Positions 1 through 8,572 are shown, counted from the stretch's first letter. The stretch is 64,000 nt of DNA from Ensifer sp. USDA 6670 (GCA_000421085.1 ATWE01000005.1:303611-367610), one strand, 5' to 3'. Program-made: numbers and translations. The notes: generated from the sequence alone by a model not told the origin.

Positions 1-969
1 CAGAACATCGAGGAGATTTGCACTTTCATCGGCGATCTTAAGTGGCTCGAGAAGGCATTAACCGCGAAGAGGTCACTGACGACGCGCTTTGTTACGGACA
101 AGCAGAAGGAGCTTTTCCAAATACTTATCGAGGGCAAATACAAAGATCGCCTCAAGGTCGAATGCCACGAAGTAAGCGCAGCGTTGCCCGTAGAGTTCAA
201 GGCTCGTGGCCGCGGTGGACAGACCCTGAGAGGTCTCCAGATGCAGGGCGGTCGTCGACCCCATGAAATTTTGAGTGAGGGTGAGCAGCGCGCCGTCGCT
301 CTCGCCGACTTTCTGACAGAAGTGAATCTCAATCCCACTTCAGCAGGAATCGTCCTCGATGATCCGGTAACGTCGCTCGACCACAAGCGCAAAAAGAAAA
401 TCGCGGGCCGCCTATCGCGAGAAGCGAAGGTTCGCCAAGTCATTGTGTTTACGCATGATCTTGTATTCATGAGTAACCTGTTGGATGCCGCCAAAGCAAA
501 CGGCATTGAGATCACCACTCATTGGGTTGATCGGGGCGAAGACGGCGCGCCGGGCCACGTCATGCATGATGAATGCCCGGCTAACTCTGACGTCTACAAA
601 ACGCCTCATCGAGCAAAAGAATTTCTAGCAAAGGCCAGAAAGTCGATTGGCCGTACGCGGGTCGACCACGTACGAGCGGGTGCCTCCACTCTTCGCAATA
701 CCCTCGAAGAGATCATTATTCGTGATGTTCTGAAAGGCACCGTCAAACGCTGGGATGAGCAGGTGCGGATCGGGAACCTTAAGGAAATTGATTGGTCGAA
801 CGAAATTGCGGACGAGATCTGTAAACTCCAGGATGACATTTCTCGCTTGATTGACGCACATTCAACTTCCGACGAGTTTGGGGGCGGCATGCCGGAACCC
901 GACGAACTGGAGCAGTTGATAACACGTGTCGAGGCAGTGCAGGCTGGAGCCAAGAAAAAGAGGAAATAA
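1..969 (+). CDS. SMC/RecF-like AAA ATPase, 5' end outside window
   Basis: The frame is open from base 1, so the N-terminus and Walker A lie outside the window; about 322 residues are visible. The C-terminal ABC-type ATPase half is clear: signature LSEGEQRAVAL, Walker B GIVLDDPVTSLDH with the D-loop, and switch histidine in VIVFTHDLVF. This arrangement is typical of AAA_13-type proteins (RloC/PrrC-like or other overcoming-lysogenisation type ATPases), which often belong to phage-defence or restriction loci. The C-terminal 150 residues are charged and helical and end in a lysine-rich tail. No nuclease domain can be seen in the part present. A TTG at 184 is an internal codon, not the start. Role in defence is inferred from family and island context. 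Confidence 0.8.
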   Translation, partial: QNIEEICTFIGDLKWLEKALTAKRSLTTRFVTDKQKELFQILIEGKYKDRLKVECHEVSAALPVEFKARGRGGQTLRGLQMQGGRRPHEILSEGEQRAVALADFLTEVNLNPTSAGIVLDDPVTSLDHKRKKKIAGRLSREAKVRQVIVFTHDLVFMSNLLDAAKANGIEITTHWVDRGEDGAPGHVMHDECPANSDVYKTPHRAKEFLAKARKSIGRTRVDHVRAGASTLRNTLEEIIIRDVLKGTVKRWDEQVRIGNLKEIDWSNEIADEICKLQDDISRLIDAHSTSDEFGGGMPEPDELEQLITRVEAVQAGAKKKRK

Positions 970-1047
970 AATTCGCTCCAAGGTTCTTGGGCCGTCTCCC
1001 CTGCAAGACAGTGTAGAGGACGACCGTTGACACCGGCCATAAACCGA

Positions 1048-1359
1048 TCAGTGAGGCGGAGGTGCGTATCGCGACCAACCGAACCTGCATTGCAACGTGA
1101 AAGTGATTGCTCTCAGCGCAGTACCGCCGTTACCGCTGGCTAGACGGAGCAGGTGAATGGCGAGCTTTGCCTCGACTCTTGCAGCGCCCCGGGCCAGTTC
1201 GCAGCGATAATGGCGGCGCAATGTCGGCTCCGTCACCCCGATCACCGCTGCGATTTCGGCTTGAGGCATAGCCGCACCAGCCATTGCCTCGACGAAACGT
1301 CGCTTCATTACATCCGGCTCATGAGCCGGCCTTCCTCTTGATCGTGCTGCTTTTCCCAT
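1048..1359 (-). CDS. small helix-turn-helix protein of rhizobial phage/island type
   Basis: A 103-residue basic protein. Residues about 30 to 52 (AEIAAVIGVTEPTLRRHY) form a helix-turn-helix of the kind that starts with a GRPAHEP-like N-terminus in many alphaproteobacterial prophages and islands. The tail (ALRAITFTLQCRFGW) also matches my memory of that group. It probably binds DNA; some relatives are described as terminase-small-subunit-like, but no terminase large subunit is visible here. It points leftward toward the end of the ATPase gene. No good ribosome-binding site precedes the ATG, so the start is uncertain. Confidence 0.65.
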   Translation of the reverse strand: MGKAARSRGRPAHEPDVMKRRFVEAMAGAAMPQAEIAAVIGVTEPTLRRHYRCELARGAARVEAKLAIHLLRLASGNGGTALRAITFTLQCRFGWSRYAPPPH

Positions 1360-1508
1360 AGCGGTAGAAAAATAATCGCGATTTTGGCCGGGTCAAAAGG
1401 CCCGTGCCCTTAGCCAATTAGTACCCTCATAAGAGGTCATCAATTTGACGGAACTTATCTTTGGTTGATTGGTTTGCGCGCCAAGTGCAATGCCGCGAGG
1501 ATACTTCG

Positions 1509-1838
1509 ATGAGGTCGCAACTAGCTTGGACGGTTCTTTTGTTCGCCGGCATGGCTCCTTCGGGCGCTTTGGCCGGCGTGAACAATAGCGTGAACAACGC
1601 CTATGCAGTGTGCAGTATTGTCGACAGCACCGGGATGGGAAGTCAACCTTGTGTAGTTTCCGGCTGGGATTCGTCAGTGACTGCTACGCTCGACATGAGC
1701 AGTTCGGAGGCAAGGAAACTATGCGGCCAGATAGCGGGGTTACTCCGGCAAAAGGGCCTCGATTTTGACGCCGGATGGACGTTCCGTATTAAGTCGCCAT
1801 ACAGCAACAACAACAGCATTGCGTACTGCGACCTTTGA
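1509..1838 (+). CDS. small secreted protein, unknown function
   Basis: A 109-residue product beginning MRSQLAWTVLLFAGMAPSG, a typical Sec signal peptide with probable cleavage after ALA. The mature part has four cysteines (AVCSIV, QPCVV, RKLCGQ, AYCDL) that could form two disulfides. The ATG at 1509 is preferred over an upstream in-frame start at 1461 because GAGGA lies eight bases before it and the signal peptide then sits at the N-terminus. I do not recognise the family. It is the first of several small envelope-type genes in the island cargo. Confidence 0.6.
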   Translation: MRSQLAWTVLLFAGMAPSGALAGVNNSVNNAYAVCSIVDSTGMGSQPCVVSGWDSSVTATLDMSSSEARKLCGQIAGLLRQKGLDFDAGWTFRIKSPYSNNNSIAYCDL

Positions 1839-2131
1839 TGCACCTAGATAGCCAACCTATGCAGGCTACGTCGGCTCGCCATTTCTTAGCGCGGCGAAAA
1901 AAATCCGCGCATGAGGGCCTCGCGGGTCCGGCAACGGGCGCCGCGCTCGGGTTTGAACGCTCCCCCCGGCGGTGACTCGGTGACTAACAGCCTAAGCCAT
2001 CTGGCCGAATATACTGGCAGATGCAAGATTCTCTAAACTCTATGCCGGACAAGCGAAGTTCCTGCCTACGGCTAGCGAACCTTCGCACTATGGCCTCGAG
2101 GGCCAAAACAGGCTGAAAACGAGAACTAACA

Positions 2132-2614
2132 ATGCCCTATTGTAGATCATGTCAAACGCGCGTCACCACGCTCGAAATCGAATACGTCAATGACATCGGT
2201 TATTGCCGCCATTGCGCCGAAGACGAGCGCAAATATGTTACTCGGTTCCGCAAGTCAGTAACGCCGATCATTATGGTAACGACGCCGAATGTTGCGGGCC
2301 GAGAGATAACCGAACCGCTCGGCATCGTTTCATCGCAAGTTGCGTTCGGGATGAATGTCTTTCGCGACATCTTCGCTGGTGTCCGCGATATCGTGGGCGG
2401 GCGCTCCGACGCGCAGCAGAAAGTCTTTGCTGATTCCCGCAAAGCTGCGTTCGACGAATTGATGATCGAAGCCGGACGCCTCGGCGCGGATGCTATCGTC
2501 GGCGTGGACCTTGATTTCACCGAACTCTCAGGTGGCGGCAAAGGCGGCATGGTGCTGGTGGTGGCCACAGGAACAGCTGTGAAACTCGTGGCGGTGCCGG
2601 AGGCTGCTGAATGA
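2132..2614 (+). CDS. zinc-ribbon plus YbjQ/UPF0145-like protein
   Basis: A 160-residue protein. The N-terminal 30 residues hold two CxxC pairs (CRSC and CRHC), a likely zinc ribbon. Residues about 50 to 155 match the YbjQ (DUF74, heavy-metal-binding) fold: VTTPNVAGREITEPLGIVS early, and the terminal motif AGRLGADAIVGVDLDF followed by a glycine-rich strand. YbjQ proteins form pentameric rings; their function is not settled. The stop overlaps the next start in ATGA, so the two genes are translationally coupled. It is a fusion of two recognisable modules, not a long YbjQ. Confidence 0.8.
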   Translation: MPYCRSCQTRVTTLEIEYVNDIGYCRHCAEDERKYVTRFRKSVTPIIMVTTPNVAGREITEPLGIVSSQVAFGMNVFRDIFAGVRDIVGGRSDAQQKVFADSRKAAFDELMIEAGRLGADAIVGVDLDFTELSGGGKGGMVLVVATGTAVKLVAVPEAAE

Positions 2615-2841
2615 AGAAAAAGGTTACGGCCGCCGCAGCGGCCCTCCTAAGCCTCTTTGTCGGCGATCTTTCCGCAAAGGCTCAGACGAACAAGGACCGC
2701 CAGGCTTCGACCGAAAGCGGCGAGGTTTACTTTCAGAACTGTGCCGCCGCACGCGCGGCCGGTGCTGCACCGATCCGTGCAGGTGAGCCAGGCTATAGCC
2801 GCAAGCTCGACCGGGACGGCGACGGTGTCGCTTGCGAATAA
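2611..2841 (+). CDS. secreted Excalibur calcium-binding domain protein
   Basis: A 76-residue protein with a signal peptide (MKKKVTAAAAALLSLF, cleavage near AKA) and one C-terminal Excalibur domain. Diagnostic residues are the paired cysteines NCAAARAAGAAP and GVACE, and the EF-hand-like loop DRDGDG, which binds calcium in this family. Excalibur domains usually accompany secreted nucleases. Here the gene starts inside the last codons of the YbjQ-like gene, and a thermonuclease gene follows 45 bases later. A second, decayed Excalibur domain lies after that nuclease, so the two are probably related by duplication. Confidence 0.82.
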   Translation: MKKKVTAAAAALLSLFVGDLSAKAQTNKDRQASTESGEVYFQNCAAARAAGAAPIRAGEPGYSRKLDRDGDGVACE

Positions 2842-2886
2842 CAAGAAGGCGTCCGGCCATCTTCATGGGTTCTTTGGATCACGACA

Positions 2887-3321
2887 ATGCATAAACGTCT
2901 TCTTGTCATCGCGGCGCTCGCCGTCGCGACAAGTCCTCTCGCTGCGACTTCTGCCACGGCGGGGGACAACATCAACATCATCGACGGCGATACCATCCGC
3001 ATGAATGGCATCACGATCCGGATAATGGAACTCGACACGCCGGAGACGTTCAGGTCACGCTGTGAGAATGAACTGGTCCTCGGTCTTGCGGCCAAGGAAC
3101 ACCTTCGCTCTCTACTCGACAGCGGCACGGTAACCTACGAGGCGACCGGCACAGATCGCTACGGGCGGACACTCGCTAAGGTCCACGTTGGCGGCGTCAA
3201 CATCGGCCAGCAGATGATCCGCGATGGCGTCGCGCTTCCGTATCAGCCTGGGAAGGATGCGAAACTCGCCCGGTTGCGCCACTGGTGCGGTCCGGACGCG
3301 CAGCTCGAAGACCGGTTCTAG
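2887..3321 (+). CDS. secreted thermonuclease-like (SNase) protein
   Basis: A 144-residue protein with a signal peptide (cleavage near ATAGD) and a staphylococcal-nuclease fold. Visible signatures are IIDGDTIRMNG (metal aspartate), RIMELDTPE and DRYGRTLAKV. Predicted to hydrolyse DNA or RNA outside the cytoplasm with calcium, although the usual catalytic arginine and glutamate pattern should be checked: the text reads FRSRCENEL where many family members have a K/R-rich segment. The reading frame ends in TAG, but the same frame continues for about 55 more codons into an Excalibur domain, so this looks like a nuclease-Excalibur fusion truncated by an amber mutation. Confidence 0.8.
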   Translation: MHKRLLVIAALAVATSPLAATSATAGDNINIIDGDTIRMNGITIRIMELDTPETFRSRCENELVLGLAAKEHLRSLLDSGTVTYEATGTDRYGRTLAKVHVGGVNIGQQMIRDGVALPYQPGKDAKLARLRHWCGPDAQLEDRF

Positions 3322-3490
3322 AGGCGAAAGTCGAAAGCCGCCAAGCCGGAAACTGCGGTCGCACGCCACATACGACCAGCGCATCCTATCGCAAATTGCG
3401 CAGAGGCACGCGCCGCCGGAGCAGCGCCGGTCTATGCCGCCGATCCAGGCTATTCATCGAAGCTGCACCGCGACCGCGACGGGTCGGTTG
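3322..3490 (+). pseudogene. in-frame Excalibur domain remnant after amber stop
   Basis: Continuing in the nuclease frame past the TAG at 3319-3321 there is no stop until after base 3490. The translation contains NCAEARAAGAAPVYAADPG and then YSSKLHRDRDGS, closely matching the intact Excalibur domain encoded at 2611-2841. The last cysteine segment (GVACE in the intact copy) is degraded to SVVNE. So the domain lacks its second cysteine and has a damaged calcium loop. It reads as the lost C-terminus of the thermonuclease. No ATG or ribosome-binding site suggests separate translation. Confidence 0.7.
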
Positions 3491-3508
3491 TAAATGAAGG
3501 AGAAGCAA

Positions 3509-4102
3509 ATGACAAACATAGTCAAATTTCCCGCAGCGCAGCGCGACAACGATAGCGATGCGGATGTCGTGTCTGCCTTGCAGACGATGATTAAAGACCT
3601 AGAAATGATGGTCACCAAGGTTAATTCGGGGCTGATCAACAGCGACCTGCGCGGCAACGAGCTGGGGGCCGCAAGGACTATGCGCGATCAGTTTACGCCG
3701 ATCATCGCGGAATTGCAGGCGATAGCCTGGGACCCGAAATGGACAGACTTTTCGAGCAAAGCGACCGCCAGTCTCGACGACCTCGTGCGGCTGATTGATC
3801 GCGCCGAAGCGTCCGGCGTTTCCGCATCACATGTCCAGTTCCGCGCCAATGCTTCGCAGGAATACCGCGATGGCTATCACGCTCGCCTGTCTGGCACGCC
3901 GCGCAACTATAATCCCTATACCTGCCGTGATCCTCGCAATGCCCGTTGGCAAAAAGGTTGGTGGAAGGCCGATGCCGAACCTTCCGCGCCGAACGTCGTC
4001 TATCCGCCGCCGCCTGCGACTACGGTTGATGATTGGATCAGGATCGTCTTAGGCATCATCGTATTTTTCGCGATTGCTATCATTGGCGCGATCATGAACT
4101 GA
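3509..4102 (+). CDS. RMF-like domain protein with C-terminal membrane anchor
   Basis: A 197-residue protein from the ATG at 3509, which has GAAGGAG six bases upstream; the ATG at 3494 lies within that site and is less likely. Residues 1 to 110 are helical and acidic. The segment EYRDGYHARLSG followed by CRDPRNARWQKGWWKA resembles ribosome modulation factor (GY, P/C pair, R-W-x-x-GW pattern). The last 25 residues (WIRIVLGIIVFFAIAIIGAI) are a hydrophobic transmembrane helix. A membrane-tethered RMF-like module is unusual; function is unknown and ribosome binding is only inferred. Confidence 0.6.
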   Translation: MTNIVKFPAAQRDNDSDADVVSALQTMIKDLEMMVTKVNSGLINSDLRGNELGAARTMRDQFTPIIAELQAIAWDPKWTDFSSKATASLDDLVRLIDRAEASGVSASHVQFRANASQEYRDGYHARLSGTPRNYNPYTCRDPRNARWQKGWWKADAEPSAPNVVYPPPPATTVDDWIRIVLGIIVFFAIAIIGAIMN

Positions 4103-4263
4103 TTCGCGAGCACCACGCTGGAAAGACTGGTCGTTTCGCGCCACGTCCGTTCCAACGAAGATATCAACGGGATGTGGAAAAGCGCTGCGAACCTATAGGT
4201 TGCGTCCCTCAATCCAGGCATACTCCCGCAACCGGCTCAAAACCCTCAAGGATCGCGCCTCAT

Positions 4264-7200
4264 ATGACCAGTTCATGCCCGTTCTGTGCCATCGAGGTCA
4301 GCCGTGTTGCGTTTTCCAATGAGTATCTTGTTGCTATTTGGGACGGCTTCCCCGTCTCGCCGGGCCATTTGCTTATTGTTCCTCGACGACATGCGGCGAC
4401 TTGGGAGGAGTTGCGAGACGCGGAAAAGGACGCGATTTGGAGAGCCGTCGACCACGGCATCGCGGAAATAAAGGGCCGCCATGCACCCGACGGATTCAAC
4501 GTCGGATTCAACTTCGGGGAGGCTGCGGGGCAAACGGTCTTCCACTTCCACCTTCACGTCATCCCCCGCTACTCAGGCGACGTTCCGAATCCACGCGGTG
4601 GCGTCCGTCACGTGATACCCCGAAAAGGGAACTATCTCTCGCCGCCGTCCCCCTCTGAAGTTGAACAGCAACGGCTGATCACCGGCGGAACAGACCACTT
4701 TCTGCCTCACCTGATCTTTCACATGGATCAAGCAACTCTCTGCGACATTGCCGTGGCCTTTCTGCTCGACAGCGGTGCCCGACTTATCGTTGAACACTTG
4801 AGGGACTTCCTGGCGCGCGGGGGACGGGCTCGGGTTCTTGTCGGTGACTACCTAGACGTGACGGAGCCAGTTGCTCTTCGCCGGCTAGACGACTTAGAGG
4901 GCGATCTTACCCTACGCGTCTACGAAGCAGCGCGCTCTAGGGGGTTTCACCTCAAGACATATAGCTTCCTTACCAGCACGGATGGAGTGGCCTTCGTAGG
5001 CAGTTCCAATCTCTCGGAAACCGCCCTGACCACATCAATCGAGTGGAATTACAAAGTTGTTTCAAGCCTTGACTCAGCAGGCTTCTCAGAAATTCGAAGC
5101 CGTTTTGAAGAGTTGTTCAACGACAATGCTTCCCGGCCAATAACCCCTGATTGGATTGACTTATACGAGCGACGTCGTGGCGCTCCCGATTGGCATGATG
5201 CCGGGGTGCCATTCGAGGCACTGCTTCCTCCTCCCGAACCACACGCAATCCAGCGTGCGGCGCTCACCGCATTGGCTCAAACGCGCGAGGATGGGTTCAC
5301 GGCTGGTTTAATAGTTCTTGCCACGGGCCTGGGGAAGACCTGGCTCGCCGCCTTTGACAGCAACCGGAGTGAATTTCAACGGATCTTGTTTATTGCCCAT
5401 CGCGAGGAAATCCTGAACCAGGCAGTAGAGACTTTCCGCCGCGTTCGCCCGAACGCGCGAATTGGACGTCTTTCCGGAGAGCCGAACATCAATGCTGACC
5501 TACAATTTGCCTCCATCCAGACGCTCGCGCGCGCAAATCACCTCTCCCGATTCAGGCCGCAGGAATTCGACTACATTGTTATCGACGAGTTCCATCATGC
5601 CGCTGCAGGCACTTATCGCCGTGTGATCGATTACTTTGAACCAAAGTTCCTTCTCGGACTTACAGCAACACCGGAACGCACGGACGGCGCTGACCTCCTA
5701 GGTCTTTGCCAAGAGAACCTCGTTTTCCAGGCTGGAGTTCATCAAGGAATTGAGGGCGGCCACCTCTGCCCTTTCCATTATTTCGGCATTCCCGACGAGG
5801 TGGACTACCGCAACATTCCTTGGCGGAATGCTCAATTCGATCTCACAGAACTGACAGCGGCGGTGGCAACTGAGGCGCGGGCGAAAAATGCCCTCGAACA
5901 ATTTCACAAACATGGCGGCGAACGCTGTATCGCATTTTGCTGTTCCCAGAAACATGCCGATTTCATGGCGGATTTTTTCGTCCGCAACGGAGTTGGGGCT
6001 GTTGCAGTCCACTCTGGTCCCAACTCTTCGCCCCGCGCAACGTCTCTACAAAAGCTTGAGGCGGGTGAACTTTCAGTTGTCTTTGCGGTCGATATTTTCA
6101 ATGAAGGCGTTGATGTGCCGAGCATTGACACCGTCCTGATGCTTCGACCAACAGAATCGACAATCATCTGGATGCAGCAACTCGGGCGCGGGCTGCGAAA
6201 GTCCTCTGGTAAGGATCGACTCACGGTCATCGATTATATCGGTAATCATCGCGCATTTCTGATGAAGCTCCGCGCGATTGCCGCGCTCGCAAATCAAGAT
6301 GCCGCAACAAGCGGTCGACTCAGAGAGATCCTTGATGAACTGGTAGCCGACCGCATCAGCCTGCCTGCAGGCTGCGACGTCACCTATGATCTCGCGACAA
6401 TCGAGATCCTAAAGCAGCTTCTCAAGCCGACTAGCACCGAAAGCGCTCTGGAGGATTTCTACAGAGACTTCAAGGAGAGGCACGGAATTCGGCCAACGGC
6501 GGTGGAGGCGTTTCATGCCGGCTTGAATCCGCGAAGCAACAGCGAGCGGTCATGGCTTCGTTTCGTTGATCGGATGCGAGGATTGGACGAATCAGAGTTG
6601 GCGTCCTGGGGTTCTTATCAAGACTTCCTCACAAGTATCGAGAAGACGGAGACAACTCGAAGCTATAAGATCGTTCTGCTATTAGCTCTACTCGATGGCG
6701 ACGATCTTATTGCAAAGACAACCCTGGCCGACCTCACCCGACGCGTAGCCGCCGTCGCATCGCGTATGCACAGCCTCCAGAAGGACTTTTCAGTTGATCT
6801 TTCGGATAAAGCCGCACTCAAGAAATTGCTGCTTCAGAATCCAATCAACGCGTTCCTAAGTGCGCGGGGGACCAGCGGCGTCCCCTTCTTCCGGCTTGAC
6901 GGAGATCAGTTTGGTTTCGCATTCGACCTCGTCGACCCATCGGCGCTCGGGCGACTTCTTCGAGAGGTTCTCGATTGGCGCCTGGCGCAATACCTCTTAC
7001 GAAGCGGTGCGCCTAGAGCAGACGTCGTCTGCCGTGTGTCGCGAAACACGGGAGGACAGCCCATCCTCTTTTTGCCGCCTGCGTCGGGTTCTCGTCCACT
7101 TGAAGAAGGGGCTTTGGAGATTATCGTTGAGAACCGTGCCATGACCGCGACTGTCGCAAAAGTCGCGATCAACGTTGTGCGGTCTACAGGCGATGGCTGG

Positions 7201-7782
7201 AACGAGCTTCCGAGTATTTTGAGGTCGTGGTTTGGCGAAGACGCCGGACTGCCAGGCAAATCCGACCGTGTGCGCCTACGCGTGCAGGACGGCCGATGGA
7301 CAATGGAACCGTTGGGAGCGGCGAGCCAGGGTGGAGACGGTCTCAAGCTCTGGGAGCGCTACTCCCGCGAGGCCATCCCCGCAGCTTATGGCCTCATATT
7401 CGATCAAGCCACATGGAATGCTGGCTTCGTGCCGAAGCCCCCTCATATCTTCCTGCTTGTAACGTTGGAGAAGGAGGGGATGATGGATGAGCACCGATAC
7501 ACCGACCACTTTATCTCGGCTAAGGAATTCTCCTGGCAAAGCCAGAACAGAACTCGGCAAACCTCGAAGCATGGCGAAATGATCCGCAGCCATCGAGCGT
7601 TGGGCCTTCATGTCCATTTATTGGTCCGCAAGACTAAGAAGATCGGACCGAAGCCGGCACCGTTTATCTATTGTGGTGAGGTGGATTTCAAAGATTGGAC
7701 CGGCGAGACACCGATAACTGTGGCATGGCAACTGCGGGATGCATTGCCTCACTCCATTCTATCACAATTTGATGGAGTTTAA
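4264..7782 (+). CDS. HIT-PLD nuclease-SF2 helicase-DUF3427 fusion, SauUSI-like
   Basis: A 1172-residue protein. Residues 1 to about 130 are a HIT domain (CPFC near residue 5, histidine triad FHFHLHVIP near 94). Residues about 140 to 310 form a phospholipase-D-type nuclease (HLK near 229, VGSSNLSE near 246). Residues about 330 to 660 are a superfamily 2 helicase: ATGLGKTW, IDEFHH, LTATPER, and QQLGRGLRK. The rest matches the DUF3427-type C-terminus. PLD + helicase + DUF3427 is the architecture of SauUSI, an ATP-dependent type IV restriction enzyme cutting DNA with modified cytosine; cleavage of modified DNA is inferred here. The HIT domain, a nucleotide hydrolase/transferase fold, is the unusual addition. 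An ATG at 4264 was chosen because AAGGA precedes it and the HIT domain then starts the protein; an in-frame start at 4033 would overlap the previous gene. Confidence 0.85.
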   Translation: MTSSCPFCAIEVSRVAFSNEYLVAIWDGFPVSPGHLLIVPRRHAATWEELRDAEKDAIWRAVDHGIAEIKGRHAPDGFNVGFNFGEAAGQTVFHFHLHVIPRYSGDVPNPRGGVRHVIPRKGNYLSPPSPSEVEQQRLITGGTDHFLPHLIFHMDQATLCDIAVAFLLDSGARLIVEHLRDFLARGGRARVLVGDYLDVTEPVALRRLDDLEGDLTLRVYEAARSRGFHLKTYSFLTSTDGVAFVGSSNLSETALTTSIEWNYKVVSSLDSAGFSEIRSRFEELFNDNASRPITPDWIDLYERRRGAPDWHDAGVPFEALLPPPEPHAIQRAALTALAQTREDGFTAGLIVLATGLGKTWLAAFDSNRSEFQRILFIAHREEILNQAVETFRRVRPNARIGRLSGEPNINADLQFASIQTLARANHLSRFRPQEFDYIVIDEFHHAAAGTYRRVIDYFEPKFLLGLTATPERTDGADLLGLCQENLVFQAGVHQGIEGGHLCPFHYFGIPDEVDYRNIPWRNAQFDLTELTAAVATEARAKNALEQFHKHGGERCIAFCCSQKHADFMADFFVRNGVGAVAVHSGPNSSPRATSLQKLEAGELSVVFAVDIFNEGVDVPSIDTVLMLRPTESTIIWMQQLGRGLRKSSGKDRLTVIDYIGNHRAFLMKLRAIAALANQDAATSGRLREILDELVADRISLPAGCDVTYDLATIEILKQLLKPTSTESALEDFYRDFKERHGIRPTAVEAFHAGLNPRSNSERSWLRFVDRMRGLDESELASWGSYQDFLTSIEKTETTRSYKIVLLLALLDGDDLIAKTTLADLTRRVAAVASRMHSLQKDFSVDLSDKAALKKLLLQNPINAFLSARGTSGVPFFRLDGDQFGFAFDLVDPSALGRLLREVLDWRLAQYLLRSGAPRADVVCRVSRNTGGQPILFLPPASGSRPLEEGALEIIVENRAMTATVAKVAINVVRSTGDGWNELPSILRSWFGEDAGLPGKSDRVRLRVQDGRWTMEPLGAASQGGDGLKLWERYSREAIPAAYGLIFDQATWNAGFVPKPPHIFLLVTLEKEGMMDEHRYTDHFISAKEFSWQSQNRTRQTSKHGEMIRSHRALGLHVHLLVRKTKKIGPKPAPFIYCGEVDFKDWTGETPITVAWQLRDALPHSILSQFDGV

Positions 7783-7808
7783 TTCTGAGGGGCCCGTTGC
7801 TGGCTCGG

Positions 7809-8435
7809 TCATGTGGGTACGATCAACATGAAAGGGAAGCGCTCCAATTGGACCAACTGGAAGCCGAGTCCATCGCCCCTCGTACCGCCCTCGGCCTTTT
7901 CGTCGGTCGCCCAGGCATACGCAAGGATCACAAGCATCGCGACGATCATCAAGGTGACAATCCGTTTCGTCCAAACGAAAGTCTTTTCTCCTCGCTTTAC
8001 GCGATTCCACTCAAACTTCAGCAACTCCTTAGATGCATCAATAAACCTCATTTCGACGTCCCGGATTTTTTCGGGCGTTAAGCTGGCGTTATTTTCTGCA
8101 AGGATCTCGAATTCCGACATCGACATCCGAAGTGCTTTCGCCGGAACCTCCGTCGCGTTAACTCGCAAAGTGATCCCGTGGCTTGCCTCATTGAGCGATT
8201 TGTAATTTGCGAGCAGGGCTGTGTCATCGATCGATTTCCCTGCATTCTTCAGCCGCAGTGCATCACAAATAGCATTGATGTTCACAAGGTAGGCGACAAG
8301 GCATTTTCGTAATTCGTCAATCCACGCCTGTCGGAATTCTGATACCTTTTGCTCTTTCCCAATTATTAGCCCCAAGAGCGATACGAGGCCCGCGATTGCG
8401 GCGGCACCGACCGCCCCTATGCTGATTTCGTTCAT
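7809..8435 (-). CDS. membrane protein of unknown function
   Basis: A 208-residue protein with an N-terminal hydrophobic helix (AVGAAAIAGLVSLLGLIIG) followed by KEQKVSEFRQAWIDELRK, a conserved-looking basic amphipathic stretch, a helical middle domain, and a second transmembrane helix near residues 158 to 178 (IVTLMIVAMLVILAYAW). The soluble middle segment is therefore held between two membrane passes. The protein resembles uncharacterised proteins I associate with accessory regions; no enzymatic motif is visible. It faces the HIT-helicase gene tail to tail and is divergent from the next unknown gene, sharing a 137-base upstream region with it. Confidence 0.65.
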   Translation of the reverse strand: MNEISIGAVGAAAIAGLVSLLGLIIGKEQKVSEFRQAWIDELRKCLVAYLVNINAICDALRLKNAGKSIDDTALLANYKSLNEASHGITLRVNATEVPAKALRMSMSEFEILAENNASLTPEKIRDVEMRFIDASKELLKFEWNRVKRGEKTFVWTKRIVTLMIVAMLVILAYAWATDEKAEGGTRGDGLGFQLVQLERFPFMLIVPT

Positions 8436-8572
8436 TTTTTCTCTTTTGAGCTATGCTTCAACCTCAAAGTAATCTCCGCGGGTGAAGCAGGATTGAAATA
8501 AGACACGCAAGGTGCAATTACAATCATGGTTAGCAGGGACGCAGAGCGCATCCTAGAGGGGAATTTCTATTT

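Noticed and set aside
1839..2131. possible tRNA on either strand around GGTTTGAACGCTCC
   Set aside because: A TTCAAA-type T-loop is present, but the T-stem does not pair and no acceptor or anticodon stem can be drawn. The 293-base gap shows no other feature.
4033..4263. N-terminal extension of the HIT-helicase gene
   Set aside because: Would overlap the RMF-like gene, is arginine/histidine-rich with no homology, and a better start with AAGGA lies at 4264.
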